From positions 1 to 17,466 of the forward strand of contig CASBQH010000008.1 in the NCBI GenBank assembly GCA_949127695.1: a stretch of DNA of 17,466 nucleotides, in the 5' to 3' direction. The position numbers and the translations under genes were made by a program. Shown here piece by piece: positions 1 to 7,178 of this stretch (the first letter of the stretch is position 1; each line of letters starts with the position of its first letter). Below the pieces are notes generated by a model. That model was given only the letters and a program-made list of their open reading frames with translations, was not told where the DNA came from and made no database searches. The DNA is from Synechococcales cyanobacterium PMM_0073 (GTDB taxonomy: Bacteria > Cyanobacteriota > Cyanobacteriia > Elainellales > Elainellaceae).

Positions 1-87
1 CGGTAAAGCAGCTCCAGCTCATTGCCCGACTGCCGAAACAGCTTGGCCGTTTCGGCAGTCGGGCAATGAGCTGGAGCTGCTTTACCG
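1..87. repeat. Perfect 38-bp inverted repeat with an 11-base spacer at the window edge
   Basis: Bases 1-38 are the exact reverse complement of bases 50-87, separated by 39-49. The right arm lies inside what reads as coding sequence (the ELELLYRKG segment), and there is no T tract, so this is not an ordinary terminator. The left arm starts at base 1, so its true length is unknown. The simplest explanation is a fold-back (chimeric inverted duplication) at a contig end; a real inverted duplication is the alternative. Confidence 0.9.
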
Positions 88-199
88 CAAGGGCTTGGTG
101 CGTTCGCAGCGGCGGGCATCGCAGTCATCAGCGCCGCCATCATCGCCTTCAATGCCTGTGACTGACGGCAAGGCTGCTGACTTTGAACCGCCTGTTTAA
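1..199 (+). CDS. C-terminal tail of a probable MotA/TolQ/ExbB-type proton channel protein (5' end missing)
   Basis: An open frame runs from the window edge to TAA at 197-199. From base 50 it reads like a protein end, with the segment SGNELELLYRKGL followed by a basic stretch and a Ser/Pro-rich tail ending FEPPV. Identification as an ExbB-type subunit rests mainly on position: it lies 30 bases upstream of exbD on the same strand, the usual ExbB-ExbD order, and no transmembrane helix is inside the window. ExbB and ExbD form an inner-membrane proton-driven motor. Bases 1-38 are the exact reverse complement of bases 50-87, so the reading before base 50 is probably not native ExbB sequence. Only 50-199 should be trusted as coding. 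Confidence 0.5.
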   Translation, partial: GKAAPAHCPTAETAWPFRQSGNELELLYRKGLVRSQRRASQSSAPPSSPSMPVTDGKAADFEPPV

Positions 200-229
200 C
201 TCGAACTGCCACTGCCCTGAGGAACCTGC

Positions 230-901
230 ATGAAACTTGACTACGAATCGACTGAGCCAGATGTGCGGATCGAGATCATTCCGTTAATCGACGTGATCTT
301 CTGCATTCTGACTTTCTTTATTTTGGCGGCAGTCACCCTGACGCGACAGGCCGCGATCAACGTCGATCTGCCCACTGCTTCTAGCGGCACAACTCAGCTG
401 CGGCAAATCTTGATTGTCAGCGTCGATGCGATTGGCCAAAAGTATGTCGAGAAATCGCCCGTGTCAAATGACCAGCTCTTGCAGGCGATTACGGCCTTTC
501 GGCAGCAGAACCCAGAAGGAATGATGGTGCTTTATGCGTCGCGTTCGTCTAGCTACAACGACGTGGTGGAAACGCTAGATCTGCTGCGGGCGGCGGGCGG
601 TGATCGGGTGGCCTTGGCTACCTTGCCGGGGGAAAGCGTCTTGCCTTCAACTAATGCTTCTCCCGGCCTGAATAATCCTGGCCTGAATAGCCCCAGCTTC
701 AATAATCCCGGCCTGAATAGCCCTAGCCTCAATCCCGGTTTGAATAATCCCGGATTAAACAGCCCCGGCCTGAGCAATCCTGGCAACTCCTCCCCAGTTT
801 TTCCGGCAGATCCCGGCTCGACTCGATCTGCACCGGAGCCATTTAATTTCGGCAGTCCGGCACCGCGTGATGCTCAAAAGCCTGCGCCTGCAATTCCCTA
901 G
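230..901 (+). CDS. exbD: ExbD/TolR-family biopolymer transport protein with a C-terminal pentapeptide-repeat tail
   Basis: Product of 223 residues. ExbD partners ExbB in an inner-membrane motor that couples proton flow to outer-membrane transport. The start has the family layout: a short cytoplasmic segment (MKLDYESTEPDVRIEIIPLID), one membrane helix at about residues 18-38 beginning with the family's critical Asp (PLIDVIF), then a periplasmic domain to about residue 135. From about 144 the protein departs from the family: a low-complexity tail of repeated NNPGL/NSPSL pentapeptides (144-187) and a Pro/Ser-rich end, making it longer than the usual 130-150 residues. The ATG is supported by GAGGAA at 219-224. 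It follows the ExbB-like gene by 30 bases and is probably co-transcribed with it. No tonB-like gene is visible. Confidence 0.88.
   Translation: MKLDYESTEPDVRIEIIPLIDVIFCILTFFILAAVTLTRQAAINVDLPTASSGTTQLRQILIVSVDAIGQKYVEKSPVSNDQLLQAITAFRQQNPEGMMVLYASRSSSYNDVVETLDLLRAAGGDRVALATLPGESVLPSTNASPGLNNPGLNSPSFNNPGLNSPSLNPGLNNPGLNSPGLSNPGNSSPVFPADPGSTRSAPEPFNFGSPAPRDAQKPAPAIP
659..787 (+). repeat. 15-bp tandem repeat inside exbD (pentapeptide repeat)
   Basis: After a partial unit at 659-670 come units at 671-685, 686-700, 701-715, 716-730, a 12-base unit at 731-742, then 743-757, 758-772 and 773-787. They alternate between types such as AATAATCCCGGCCTG (NNPGL) and AATAGCCCTAGCCTC (NSPSL). All changes keep the reading frame. 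The unit length equals that of the repeats at 7011-7100, 7224-7283 and 11240-11280. Confidence 0.85.
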
Positions 902-1126
902 AACTGATGTTCTAGCGGCAATTGTGTCCTAGATCACCAAGCGATTGCAAGAATTGAATTGTTAGCATAAAAAAACGCATTCAGTTTTGAGCTAATGTAT
1001 TTTTTGCATCGATTCTCTGTAAGCTCTGCATTAAGTATCTCAAATATGTTTAATACGGTATACATTAGGCTCTCAAATTGAGTCACACTAGGGAAGGTTA
1101 TCGCTTTAATAATTCTCTTAAAACAG
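902..1126. other. AT-rich spacer, no gene seen
   Basis: Between exbD and the disrupted small gene the sequence is clearly more AT-rich than its neighbours, with A and T runs near 968-974 and 1000-1005. I see no convincing terminator hairpin after exbD and no clear -35/-10 pair. The antisense frame through it has no recognisable protein features. It probably holds the promoter of the gene starting at 1127. Confidence 0.4.
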
Positions 1127-1371
1127 ATGGTAAGCAATCAAACGCAGGTAGAAGAGCGGCAGCATCTGGCTGTCATTGACTTTTCTCGGAATGCCGAGCG
1201 CTTTAACTTCGACGCTTGGGCGACTGCGGTACGGCAGCAAATGCTGGCCTCCTTAAAAAAGCGAGAGAGCAGAAGGTCTAACTGGGAGTAGTTGAGCAAT
1301 ATTGGGCTACTCAGCGCTATCTAGAGCAGGCGGTTCAGGGCGACTTAGCTCCGGCAGACTGGCGGAGCTAA
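1127..1371 (+). pseudogene. Disrupted small gene of unknown function (one frame change and one in-frame stop)
   Basis: From ATG 1127 the first frame encodes about 45 protein-like residues, including FNFDAWATAVRQQMLASLKK, then degenerates and stops at TAG 1289-1291. The -1 frame from 1261 reads AREQKV, a stop (TAA 1279-1281), then LGVVEQYWATQRYLEQAV and on to a TAA at 1369-1371. The two halves join as one amphipathic small protein of about 80 residues if one base is restored in the A run at 1255-1260 and the TAA is read as a sense codon. The junction is the heptamer A_AAA_AAG in the correct register for -1 slippage, so programmed frameshifting is possible, but the stop six codons later argues for decay or sequencing error. 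I do not recognise the family. Its 3' end overlaps the antisense end of the HEAT gene by 65 bases. Confidence 0.5.
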
Positions 1372-2197
1372 TTTGTGTCGCGCTCTGCATCCGGTTGAGC
1401 TGACTCAAGGCCCAATGCGCGGTTTCTTGCACCTCATGGTCGCTGTCGCTGGCGGCATATTGCAGGAGCTGGCTCACCTGGGTCATCAGCTCATAGATTC
1501 GCGTTACGTCTCGGATGGCATTGCGCCGCACGTCTGGGCTTTGGTCTTGCAAGGCCAGCATCAGCGCTCGGTTCATGGGCTTGAGGCTGCGAGCATTAAT
1601 TTCTGAAACTGCGCCCAAAATCAGGCTGCGCTGCTGTGAATCAGCATCCATCAGCAGATCCACCAGCGGCTGCACGGCTCGCGAATCGCCCGATTGCCCC
1701 AGCTCCCAAATGGCCTTGCGGCGCTGGGCGATATCTGGGCTTTGGAGGTCATTTACCAGCGCTTCGACAATATCAATTTTGGCGAGGCGGGTGGCGGTGT
1801 GGGTGATGGTGACAGCTGCGCTGGATGAGGCGGTTGAGACCGCAAGCTCAGGTTCAGCCTTAGGTTCTGGCTCGGCAGTTGGACTGTCGGGCAGGCTGTC
1901 GGGTAGAGCCGCAGCGACCCGACTCCTCTGGCGTTTCCAATAGAGCAGCGCTGTGCCGCCTAGCGGCAAGCCTAGCAGCAGCCACCAGGGGTTAAGCGCT
2001 GGCTGACTGACCGATGGGCTGGCAGATGGGCTGGCAGATGAACTGGCAGGCGCTGCGGTTTTGGCTGGGCTATCAGGGCTAGTCGCCTGACTCACAATAG
2101 CTCCGCTCACGGGCAGCGCCGCAAAGATAACCAGACCAGCCGCCAATATTGACCTAACAACCATAGAGCGCCCAAATGCTGCAAGCTGCACCTGCAA
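1307..2197 (-). CDS. Membrane-anchored HEAT-repeat protein
   Basis: Product of 296 residues. A hydrophobic N-terminal segment (about 12-33, SILAAGLVIFAALPVSGAIV) looks like a signal or anchor. An Ala/Ser/Pro-rich linker follows, then a second helix (about 70-87, PWWLLLGLPLGGTALLYW) with basic residues after it, a second acidic Pro-rich linker, and a helical-repeat domain at about 138-270. That domain has HEAT/PBS-lyase-type units such as DIAQRRKAIWELGQSGDSRA and SPDVRRNAIRDV, a fold for protein-protein contacts with no catalytic role implied. The longest frame starts with TTG at 2197; ATG at 2164 (residue 12) is an alternative, and neither has a strong ribosome site. The last 20 residues, past the repeats, overlap the disrupted gene on the other strand. 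It is the last of four minus-strand genes, 91 bases after the exporter. Confidence 0.75.
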   Translation of the reverse strand: MQVQLAAFGRSMVVRSILAAGLVIFAALPVSGAIVSQATSPDSPAKTAAPASSSASPSASPSVSQPALNPWWLLLGLPLGGTALLYWKRQRSRVAAALPDSLPDSPTAEPEPKAEPELAVSTASSSAAVTITHTATRLAKIDIVEALVNDLQSPDIAQRRKAIWELGQSGDSRAVQPLVDLLMDADSQQRSLILGAVSEINARSLKPMNRALMLALQDQSPDVRRNAIRDVTRIYELMTQVSQLLQYAASDSDHEVQETAHWALSQLNRMQSATQISSASLPELSRPEPPALDSAE

Positions 2198-2288
2198 GGA
2201 ACAACCTGATTTTAAACTGCTCTGCTCCAGATGGCTGCGATTGCGGCGTTAGCCTTGCATCAGTTCGCAAATTAGCCAGACCCGCAAA

Positions 2289-3329
2289 CTAGCTAGAGGG
2301 ATCTGAATCCACCTCAGCTTGCAGCACCGCAACCGGATCGGCAGCCGAATTAGCTGAATTCCAGCCTAGCTCGGCCAGCTTTTGGCCAATTTGCTCGCGC
2401 TGATTGATCAAATAAATGCTGATTAGCGTGAGGCCAACGCCCGCCCATTGCAGCGGCTCCAAGACCTCTGAGAGAAACAAATTGCCAAACAGCAGTGCAA
2501 AGATCGGCGTCAAAAAAGTCAGCGAGCTAAAGCTGGTCAAATTGCCGCTAGAGGCAAAGTAGAAAAATAAGCCGTAGGCCAAGGCGCTGCCAAATACCGT
2601 CGAGTAAGAGAGCGCCATCCAGTCTACCCAGTCCAGATTTTGCCAGGGGTTGCTTTCCCAGAGAGCCGAGCCCAAAAACAGCGGCAGACCGCCAATGACC
2701 ATATGCCAGCCCGTGGCCGCAACCGGGTCGGCATAGCGGCAGACATAGCGTACCATCACGGTTCCGGTGGCCATGGAGAGCGCCGCCAGCAGCATCAGCC
2801 ACTGTCCGTTTTGAAAGAGTCCTGTCCAAAAATCGGCAGCGGGCAGCCCAACCGTGATGCCCTCTTGCCAAGCCGCGAGCAGCCAGTCTGGCGAAATCCC
2901 CAGCAGGCTAATGCCCAGAATGCCAAACCCTAGACCGAGCCAGCCCCATAGCCCCACCTGCTCACCAAACAGCAGTCTGGCCATCAGCGCCACGGCCAGC
3001 GGCTGCGAGTCAATCATCACTGACCCTAAGCCTGCGCCGGTGCGCTGCAAGCCCTCGGCCAAAAAGCCTTGAAACAAACTGCCGTCTACTAGGGCAAACA
3101 GGGTAATCCAGCCCCAAGCCTTCCAGCCCTGCGGCTGCGGTCGGTTCAGGCTAAAGGCCACCAGCAAAACCAGCAGCCCCGCCGGAAACAGCCTTACCCC
3201 GGCCATAAACAGCGGCGTGGTGTGAGCCAGCGTCCCCTTCATCGCCACCATTGCCGTCCCCCAGAGGAAAAATGGGGCGATTAGCAGCAGGGCAAAGGGC
3301 AGGCGAGATTGGGGCAGCTTTAGTGGCAT
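2289..3329 (-). CDS. DMT-superfamily (EamA) transporter
   Basis: Product of 346 residues with about ten hydrophobic helices in two similar halves, the usual form of EamA exporters in the inner membrane. Helix 1 carries the family-like FLWGTAMVAMKGTL with P and R residues in helix 2 (PLFMAGVRLFPAGLL). The second half contains LSYSTVFGSALAYGLFFYF and LTFLTPIFALLFGNLFLSE, both typical of the second EamA repeat. Substrates in this family range over amino acids, nucleosides and other small metabolites, and cannot be told from sequence. The cytoplasmic C-terminal tail is acidic and Ser-rich. It has its own promoter (3364-3391) just downstream of the gloA terminator, so it is probably not transcribed mainly with gloA. 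A role in exporting a product of the nearby biosynthetic genes is speculation. Confidence 0.85.
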   Translation of the reverse strand: MPLKLPQSRLPFALLLIAPFFLWGTAMVAMKGTLAHTTPLFMAGVRLFPAGLLVLLVAFSLNRPQPQGWKAWGWITLFALVDGSLFQGFLAEGLQRTGAGLGSVMIDSQPLAVALMARLLFGEQVGLWGWLGLGFGILGISLLGISPDWLLAAWQEGITVGLPAADFWTGLFQNGQWLMLLAALSMATGTVMVRYVCRYADPVAATGWHMVIGGLPLFLGSALWESNPWQNLDWVDWMALSYSTVFGSALAYGLFFYFASSGNLTSFSSLTFLTPIFALLFGNLFLSEVLEPLQWAGVGLTLISIYLINQREQIGQKLAELGWNSANSAADPVAVLQAEVDSDPSS

Positions 3330-3363
3330 GGATGAGTGAATGACTGAGGAGGGTGTTTAACCC

Positions 3364-3391
3364 ATTCTAATCAATTATGTAGTTTTGTTAA
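3364..3391 (-). promoter_or_regulatory. Predicted sigma-70 promoter of the EamA transporter
   Basis: On the minus strand, TTAACA (3391-3386) and TAGAAT (3369-3364) are separated by 16 bases in an AT-rich stretch. Transcription would start near 3357, about 28 bases before the ATG at 3329. It follows directly on the gloA terminator. Confidence 0.45.
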
Positions 3392-3420
3392 GAAAATTAG
3401 CGCGGCTGCGATGGCGCTAA
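3391..3420 (-). terminator. Intrinsic terminator of gloA
   Basis: On the minus strand TTAGCGC (3420-3414) pairs with GCGCTAA (3403-3397) across a 10-base loop, followed at once by TTTTCT (3396-3391). The stem includes the gloA stop codon at 3419-3417. This is a standard Rho-independent arrangement with a fairly short stem. Confidence 0.65.
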
Positions 3421-3845
3421 ACGGCAGCGGTTTGCTTGGTTTCGGTGGCAGCAGCAGCTTGCGGCTTGGCCTGAATCAGCTCTACCTTGTAGCCGTTGGG
3501 ATCTTCGACAAAGGCAATCACGGTGCTGCCATGCTTCATTGGGCCAGGTTCGCGGGTGACTTTGCCGCCCTGCGCCTTGATCTGCTCGCAGGTTTGGTAG
3601 ATATCGTCCACGCCAATGGCGATATGGCCGTAGGCATCGCCTAGCTCGTAGCGCTCAGTGCCCCAGTTGTAGGTGAGTTCGAGCACGGCATGGTCAGACT
3701 CGTCGCCGTAGCCGACAAAGGCCAGGGTAAATTCGCCGCCGGGATAGTCTTTGCGGCGCAGTAGCTTCATCCCCAGCAGCTCGCAGTAAAACTTTAGCGA
3801 TTCGTCTAGGTTGCCGACGCGCAGCATGGTATGTAGTAGTCGCAT
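3417..3845 (-). CDS. gloA: Lactoylglutathione lyase (glyoxalase I)
   Basis: Isomerises the methylglyoxal-glutathione hemithioacetal to S-lactoylglutathione in cytosolic methylglyoxal detoxification. From the ATG at 3845 the product has 142 residues, and the four metal ligands fall exactly where they are in the E. coli enzyme: His5, Glu56, His74 and Glu122. Other family signatures are [38 protein letters not shown] and [11 protein letters not shown]. It is the short bacterial form, without the insertions of the long zinc-type enzymes, suggesting Ni(2+) preference. An open frame continues upstream to 3914, but GAGGAAG just before 3845 and the family N terminus ([12 protein letters not shown]) fix the start. 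The Ala/Thr-rich C-terminal tail is slightly longer than usual. It lies 71 bases downstream of GH3 on the same strand. Confidence 0.95.
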   Translation of the reverse strand: MRLLHTMLRVGNLDESLKFYCELLGMKLLRRKDYPGGEFTLAFVGYGDESDHAVLELTYNWGTERYELGDAYGHIAIGVDDIYQTCEQIKAQGGKVTREPGPMKHGSTVIAFVEDPNGYKVELIQAKPQAAAATETKQTAAV

Positions 3846-3916
3846 AATCTTCCTCGCTCTAGATCTGCCTTCATTCTGAAGCAGCAGCGGGGTTTTTGCC
3901 AGATTGCTGGGCAACC

Positions 3917-5632
3917 CTAGCTCTGCACCGCCAGATCCAGCGGCAGCCTGATCTCCTGCTCAACGGTTGTGCCTGCCAAAAAGTTGCGGTCTTCGCTCAG
4001 GTGCGGCAGCTTCAGCTGCGATTCAGAAGTACCGCGCTGGAGCAGTCGCTGCTTGACGACCGTGAAGCTGCCGGGAGCCAGCAGCCGCAGCCGGGGCGGC
4101 GGCACGGCATCTTGGCGCACCATCCGATACTGGTCGTTAAATTCGCCCAGCGCTTGGTCAAACCGCGCCAAAAACACTGCCGGATTCTCTAGGCGTTGGC
4201 CAGCTGCCAGCTCAATATTCACCAGATAATGCGCCGGAAACTCTTGCTCCGAGAGCGTAACGCAGAAGTCATCTAGCAAAATCCCAAACTCCTGCTGGAG
4301 CGCCCGCATTGTTTGGGTCAGGTGATATTCGGTGGTTTTTTCGGTGGTGGATGAGAGCAACCCGCCGCGCCGATGCCGAAACACAATAATTGGCGTCTGG
4401 CCGAAAAAGCCCGTCACTTCCACCACATCGCCAATGTCGTAGCGATAGAAGCCGCTGTAGCTGCTGAGCAAAATCCGGTACTGCTCGCCCACTTTTACCT
4501 CAGTCGGCAGCAGGGTTTTGGGCTGCGATTCTTCCCACTGCTCAGGCGGCACAAACTCATAGAAGCCGCTCTCAATCGCCAGAATGCAGCCCTCCTGGTT
4601 CAGCTCGTAGCAAACCCCAAAGTTGGCCTCAGCCGTGCCGTAAACGCCGCCAAACACCGGCAGATCGCCAAAGTAATTGGGGAAGCGCTTCAGATAAAAG
4701 TCAGAGGTGCCGCCCAGCGCTGTGCCAATTAGCGACAGCTGTTTCCAGGCATTGTAGGGCGTCAGCCTGCCTTCAGTCTCTAGCACCTGCCGCAGTTCGG
4801 CGGCACGTTTGGGGTTGGCGCGCCAGTCTGCGGCCAGCTGGGCTTTCAGGGCTGGCTCAACGGTCAGCCAGTCGGCAAACTGCCCGGTGGCAATATCTTG
4901 AATCAGCGACTCGGCGTATTTGTCCAGATACTGGCAAGTCCGCAGCATCAGCATCGGGAAATTGGCGACGATGCCGCGCACCTGCGGATTCACCAGGCTA
5001 AACAGCAGGCAGAGGTAGTGGCGGCTCACCCCGTCGGCGACTTCCATTGCGTCCAGCGGCTGGGCAAACGCCTGCTGGCAGAGCCGGCGATTCATCCGAA
5101 AGCTGCCTGCGGTGACGGGGCCATATTCGATGCCGCCCTCGGTGGTTCCCTGGAGCCGGATCGAGTTAGTCGAGACAATTTTGCCAAACTCCAGCCATCG
5201 CTCCGGGTGCTGGGCGGCATAGCGCGGAAATACCTCGAGGAAAAAGCCGAGCGCCGTGGCGTTGGCTCGGCTCAGCGAAGCCTTAAACCGCTGGGTGACG
5301 GGCACCATTTTTTGCTTGCCGGTGGAGCCGCTGGTCAGGTTGATGTAGATTACCGGATCGGCGTTGAGCACGTTGGGTTCGCCCAAGGCCACTCGGTCAG
5401 TGTAAGGCTCATAGCTGCTGTAGGGCAGGATGGGTACGCGCTCGCGGAATTGGTCGATGCTGCGGATCTCGCTGAGGCCAAAGGTTTTGCCGAGTTCGGT
5501 CTCTTGCTGGACGCGCAGCAGCTTTTGCAAAAACCGCGCCTGGGTTTGCAGCGGCTGCTGCGTTTTGCGGACAAAATTGGCTTTGGCATAGCGGGCATAA
5601 GCCTGCACGATGGGAAGGAGGAGGTTAGCCAT
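3917..5632 (-). CDS. GH3-family acyl-acid amido synthetase (adenylating enzyme)
   Basis: Product of 571 residues, normal for GH3 proteins. Plant GH3 enzymes (JAR1 and the auxin-conjugating types) adenylate an acyl or aryl acid with ATP and transfer it to an amino acid. All three nucleotide-binding motifs are visible: [15 protein letters not shown] (99-113, motif 1), YGTAEANFG (331-339, motif 2) and [14 protein letters not shown] (396-409, motif 3). The C-terminal domain carries a late basic segment ([19 protein letters not shown]) where the family places its mobile Lys region. The substrate is unknown and plant-hormone function should not be assumed. It is divergent from the Rieske gene across about 330 bases, suggesting shared regulation. 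No good ribosome site precedes ATG 5632. With an AOS and PKS nearby, a fatty or polyketide acid is a reasonable candidate acyl substrate. Confidence 0.9.
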   Translation of the reverse strand: MANLLLPIVQAYARYAKANFVRKTQQPLQTQARFLQKLLRVQQETELGKTFGLSEIRSIDQFRERVPILPYSSYEPYTDRVALGEPNVLNADPVIYINLTSGSTGKQKMVPVTQRFKASLSRANATALGFFLEVFPRYAAQHPERWLEFGKIVSTNSIRLQGTTEGGIEYGPVTAGSFRMNRRLCQQAFAQPLDAMEVADGVSRHYLCLLFSLVNPQVRGIVANFPMLMLRTCQYLDKYAESLIQDIATGQFADWLTVEPALKAQLAADWRANPKRAAELRQVLETEGRLTPYNAWKQLSLIGTALGGTSDFYLKRFPNYFGDLPVFGGVYGTAEANFGVCYELNQEGCILAIESGFYEFVPPEQWEESQPKTLLPTEVKVGEQYRILLSSYSGFYRYDIGDVVEVTGFFGQTPIIVFRHRRGGLLSSTTEKTTEYHLTQTMRALQQEFGILLDDFCVTLSEQEFPAHYLVNIELAAGQRLENPAVFLARFDQALGEFNDQYRMVRQDAVPPPRLRLLAPGSFTVVKQRLLQRGTSESQLKLPHLSEDRNFLAGTTVEQEIRLPLDLAVQS

Positions 5633-5963
5633 ACTTAGTTAGCGATGCTTAGAAAGACGCGAAAATGCCGGAGTTGGGCTGCAAACTCTAGAAACAGCAA
5701 GAGATCACCAGCGAGGAATTGCCCCAACGCCCAGAAAACTTATGATAGTCTCCTAGTCTGGCAGTCCCCAGCGCAGATTGGCTAGATTTGGTAGACAGTT
5801 GCTACAGTAGCTGTCTGAGTAGCTACCTACGGTAAGATACCCTGATCGGCTGATGGCAAAGGGTTGGCTCTAACTTTACTAATAGTTTTTATGGGGGCTG
5901 AGTTTCATAGCTTTTCGGGTTGAAGTTGGAGCATTGTTGGATAGGTTGGAATTGTTGAATCAT
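5633..5963. promoter_or_regulatory. Divergent intergenic region with a cluster of GTAGC/GCTAC palindromes
   Basis: This region must hold promoters for GH3 (minus) and the Rieske gene (plus). At 5801-5811 is the palindrome GCTACAGTAGC and at 5819-5826 GTAGCTAC, so GTAGC or its complement occurs four times in 26 bases, with dyad centres about 16-17 bases apart. This is a plausible operator for a dimeric regulator. I see no strong consensus -35/-10 pair; the AT-rich stretch TACTAATAG near 5877-5885 is a weak -10 candidate for the Rieske gene. No gene is seen inside, apart from a possible 10-codon N-terminal extension of the Rieske gene from TTG 5934. Confidence 0.4.
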
Positions 5964-7178
5964 ATGGAACTAGCGACAGCGCTAAAAGGACAGATCGTTC
6001 AGAATCGGGTGCGCGAGGTCGGCATTAACCCCAACTACTGGTATCCGGTGGTCTGGGCTGATCGGCTCAAGCCGGGGCAGGTGCAGCCTGTGACGCTCTG
6101 GCAGCAGTCGATTGCGGTTTACCGAGATGCCGCTGGCCAAGCTCACGGGCTCGAAAATGCCTGCCCCCATAAGGGAATTGAGCTGCATCGGGGCGAAGTC
6201 AGGCAGGATCGGCTAGTTTGCCCCTATCACGGCTGGGAGTTTGCCCCTAGCGGCGAATGTGTCAACATTCCCTATTTCCCGCCTGATCAGAAGTTGCCCT
6301 GCGCCCAAGCTCGCAGCTATCCCACCACCGAGCGCTACGGCATTGTCTGGGTTTTTCCGGGCGATCCGGCGCTGGCAGCTGCGGCTCAGCTGCCTGAAGT
6401 CCCTGAATATGCTGACCCCAACTGCCTGGTAATTCCAATTACGGGGCTATTTAAGTCGCATTTTTCAATTAGCAACGAAAACACGATGGATGTGTTTCAC
6501 GGCTTTCTGCACAAGAATTTGCAGGGCTGGTTTGACCCGGTGCTGCTGAAGCTGGCGCAAACCGACTGCTCGGTTGAGGCCAAGTATCAAGTATCCTATC
6601 GCGGCAAATTTACCAAATTTTTGGGATTGAGTACCAATGCAGAGGGCATCACCACCCGCAAGGTGGAGATTCACTACCAGTATCCGCATTACCACAGCAC
6701 CATGGAGGGCGTCTCCTCGCTTTACTTGATGCGGCTGCCGGTGAGTCCAACTGAAACCCGTTCGTTTAGCCTGCTGTTTTTGCCGAAGGTGCGGCTACCC
6801 AGCTGGCTAAAGTCGGCGATTAAGCCGGTTTTTGTGCCGCTGGTGCGGCGATTGCTGTTCATGCCGTTTTTAGGGCAGGATGTGGAGATGATGGAAAGCG
6901 AGCAGCAGACCTATCGACAAAACCCCAACCGACGCTATACCGAGGTTAACCCGGCGATTCTGGCGCTACAGCGGGTGATCGTCAGGCAGTACGAACAATT
7001 TGTGCAACAATCTAGTCAACTGGAGTCTAGTCAACTGGAGTCTGGTCAGCCGGAATTTGGTCAGTCAGAATTTGGTCAGCCAGGATCTGGGCAACTAGAG
7101 CGCTTGCTGTCGGGAATGCCACTTTCAGCCGTTGGATCAGAATCTAAGGCGAGTGAATCTAGACAGGAGTTGCTGTAA
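5964..7178 (+). CDS. Rieske non-heme iron oxygenase, PAO/TIC55-like
   Basis: Product of 404 residues from ATG 5964; the frame extends to TTG 5934, with a GGAG at 5928-5931 that could serve TTG 5937, so the start is uncertain. The Rieske [2Fe-2S] domain has CPH (67-69) and CPYH (86-89), with HKGIELHRG and HGWEF around them. The catalytic domain has ENTMDVFHGFLH, giving Asp176, His179 and His183 as likely mononuclear iron ligands, with three rather than the commoner four residues between the histidines. A hydrophobic/basic segment (about 283-312) may bind membrane, as in PAO/TIC55 relatives. Such enzymes use O2 and a separate reductase, not seen here, to oxidise C-H bonds. The last 50 or so residues are low-complexity with six pentapeptide repeats. 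The stop overlaps the ATG of the next ORF (TAATG). Substrate unknown; the AOS or PKS product is a candidate. Confidence 0.88.
   Translation: MELATALKGQIVQNRVREVGINPNYWYPVVWADRLKPGQVQPVTLWQQSIAVYRDAAGQAHGLENACPHKGIELHRGEVRQDRLVCPYHGWEFAPSGECVNIPYFPPDQKLPCAQARSYPTTERYGIVWVFPGDPALAAAAQLPEVPEYADPNCLVIPITGLFKSHFSISNENTMDVFHGFLHKNLQGWFDPVLLKLAQTDCSVEAKYQVSYRGKFTKFLGLSTNAEGITTRKVEIHYQYPHYHSTMEGVSSLYLMRLPVSPTETRSFSLLFLPKVRLPSWLKSAIKPVFVPLVRRLLFMPFLGQDVEMMESEQQTYRQNPNRRYTEVNPAILALQRVIVRQYEQFVQQSSQLESSQLESGQPEFGQSEFGQPGSGQLERLLSGMPLSAVGSESKASESRQELL
7011..7100 (+). repeat. Six 15-bp tandem units in the Rieske gene 3' end
   Basis: Units start at 7011, 7026, 7041, 7056, 7071 and 7086. The first two are identical (TCTAGTCAACTGGAG) and the rest are diverged copies. 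They encode SSQLE, SSQLE, SGQPE, FGQSE, FGQPG and SGQLE, outside the conserved enzyme domains. Identical neighbouring copies suggest recent slippage. Confidence 0.92.

Noticed and set aside
553..786. Minus-strand frame with repeated PGL motifs
   Set aside because: It is the antisense of the exbD pentapeptide repeat; the repetition is inherited from the DNA repeat.
934..1137. 67-codon minus-strand frame in the AT-rich spacer
   Set aside because: AT-rich chance frame with no ribosome site or family features, running over the start of the disrupted plus-strand gene.
1373..1943. Plus-strand open frames opposite the HEAT gene
   Set aside because: Antisense shadows: compositions are Arg/Ser-rich without domain signals, whereas the minus strand has helices and HEAT repeats.
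4898..5638. 246-codon plus-strand open frame opposite GH3
   Set aside because: It is the antisense of a clear GH3 gene with all three motifs intact; its translation has no recognisable domain and no ribosome site.
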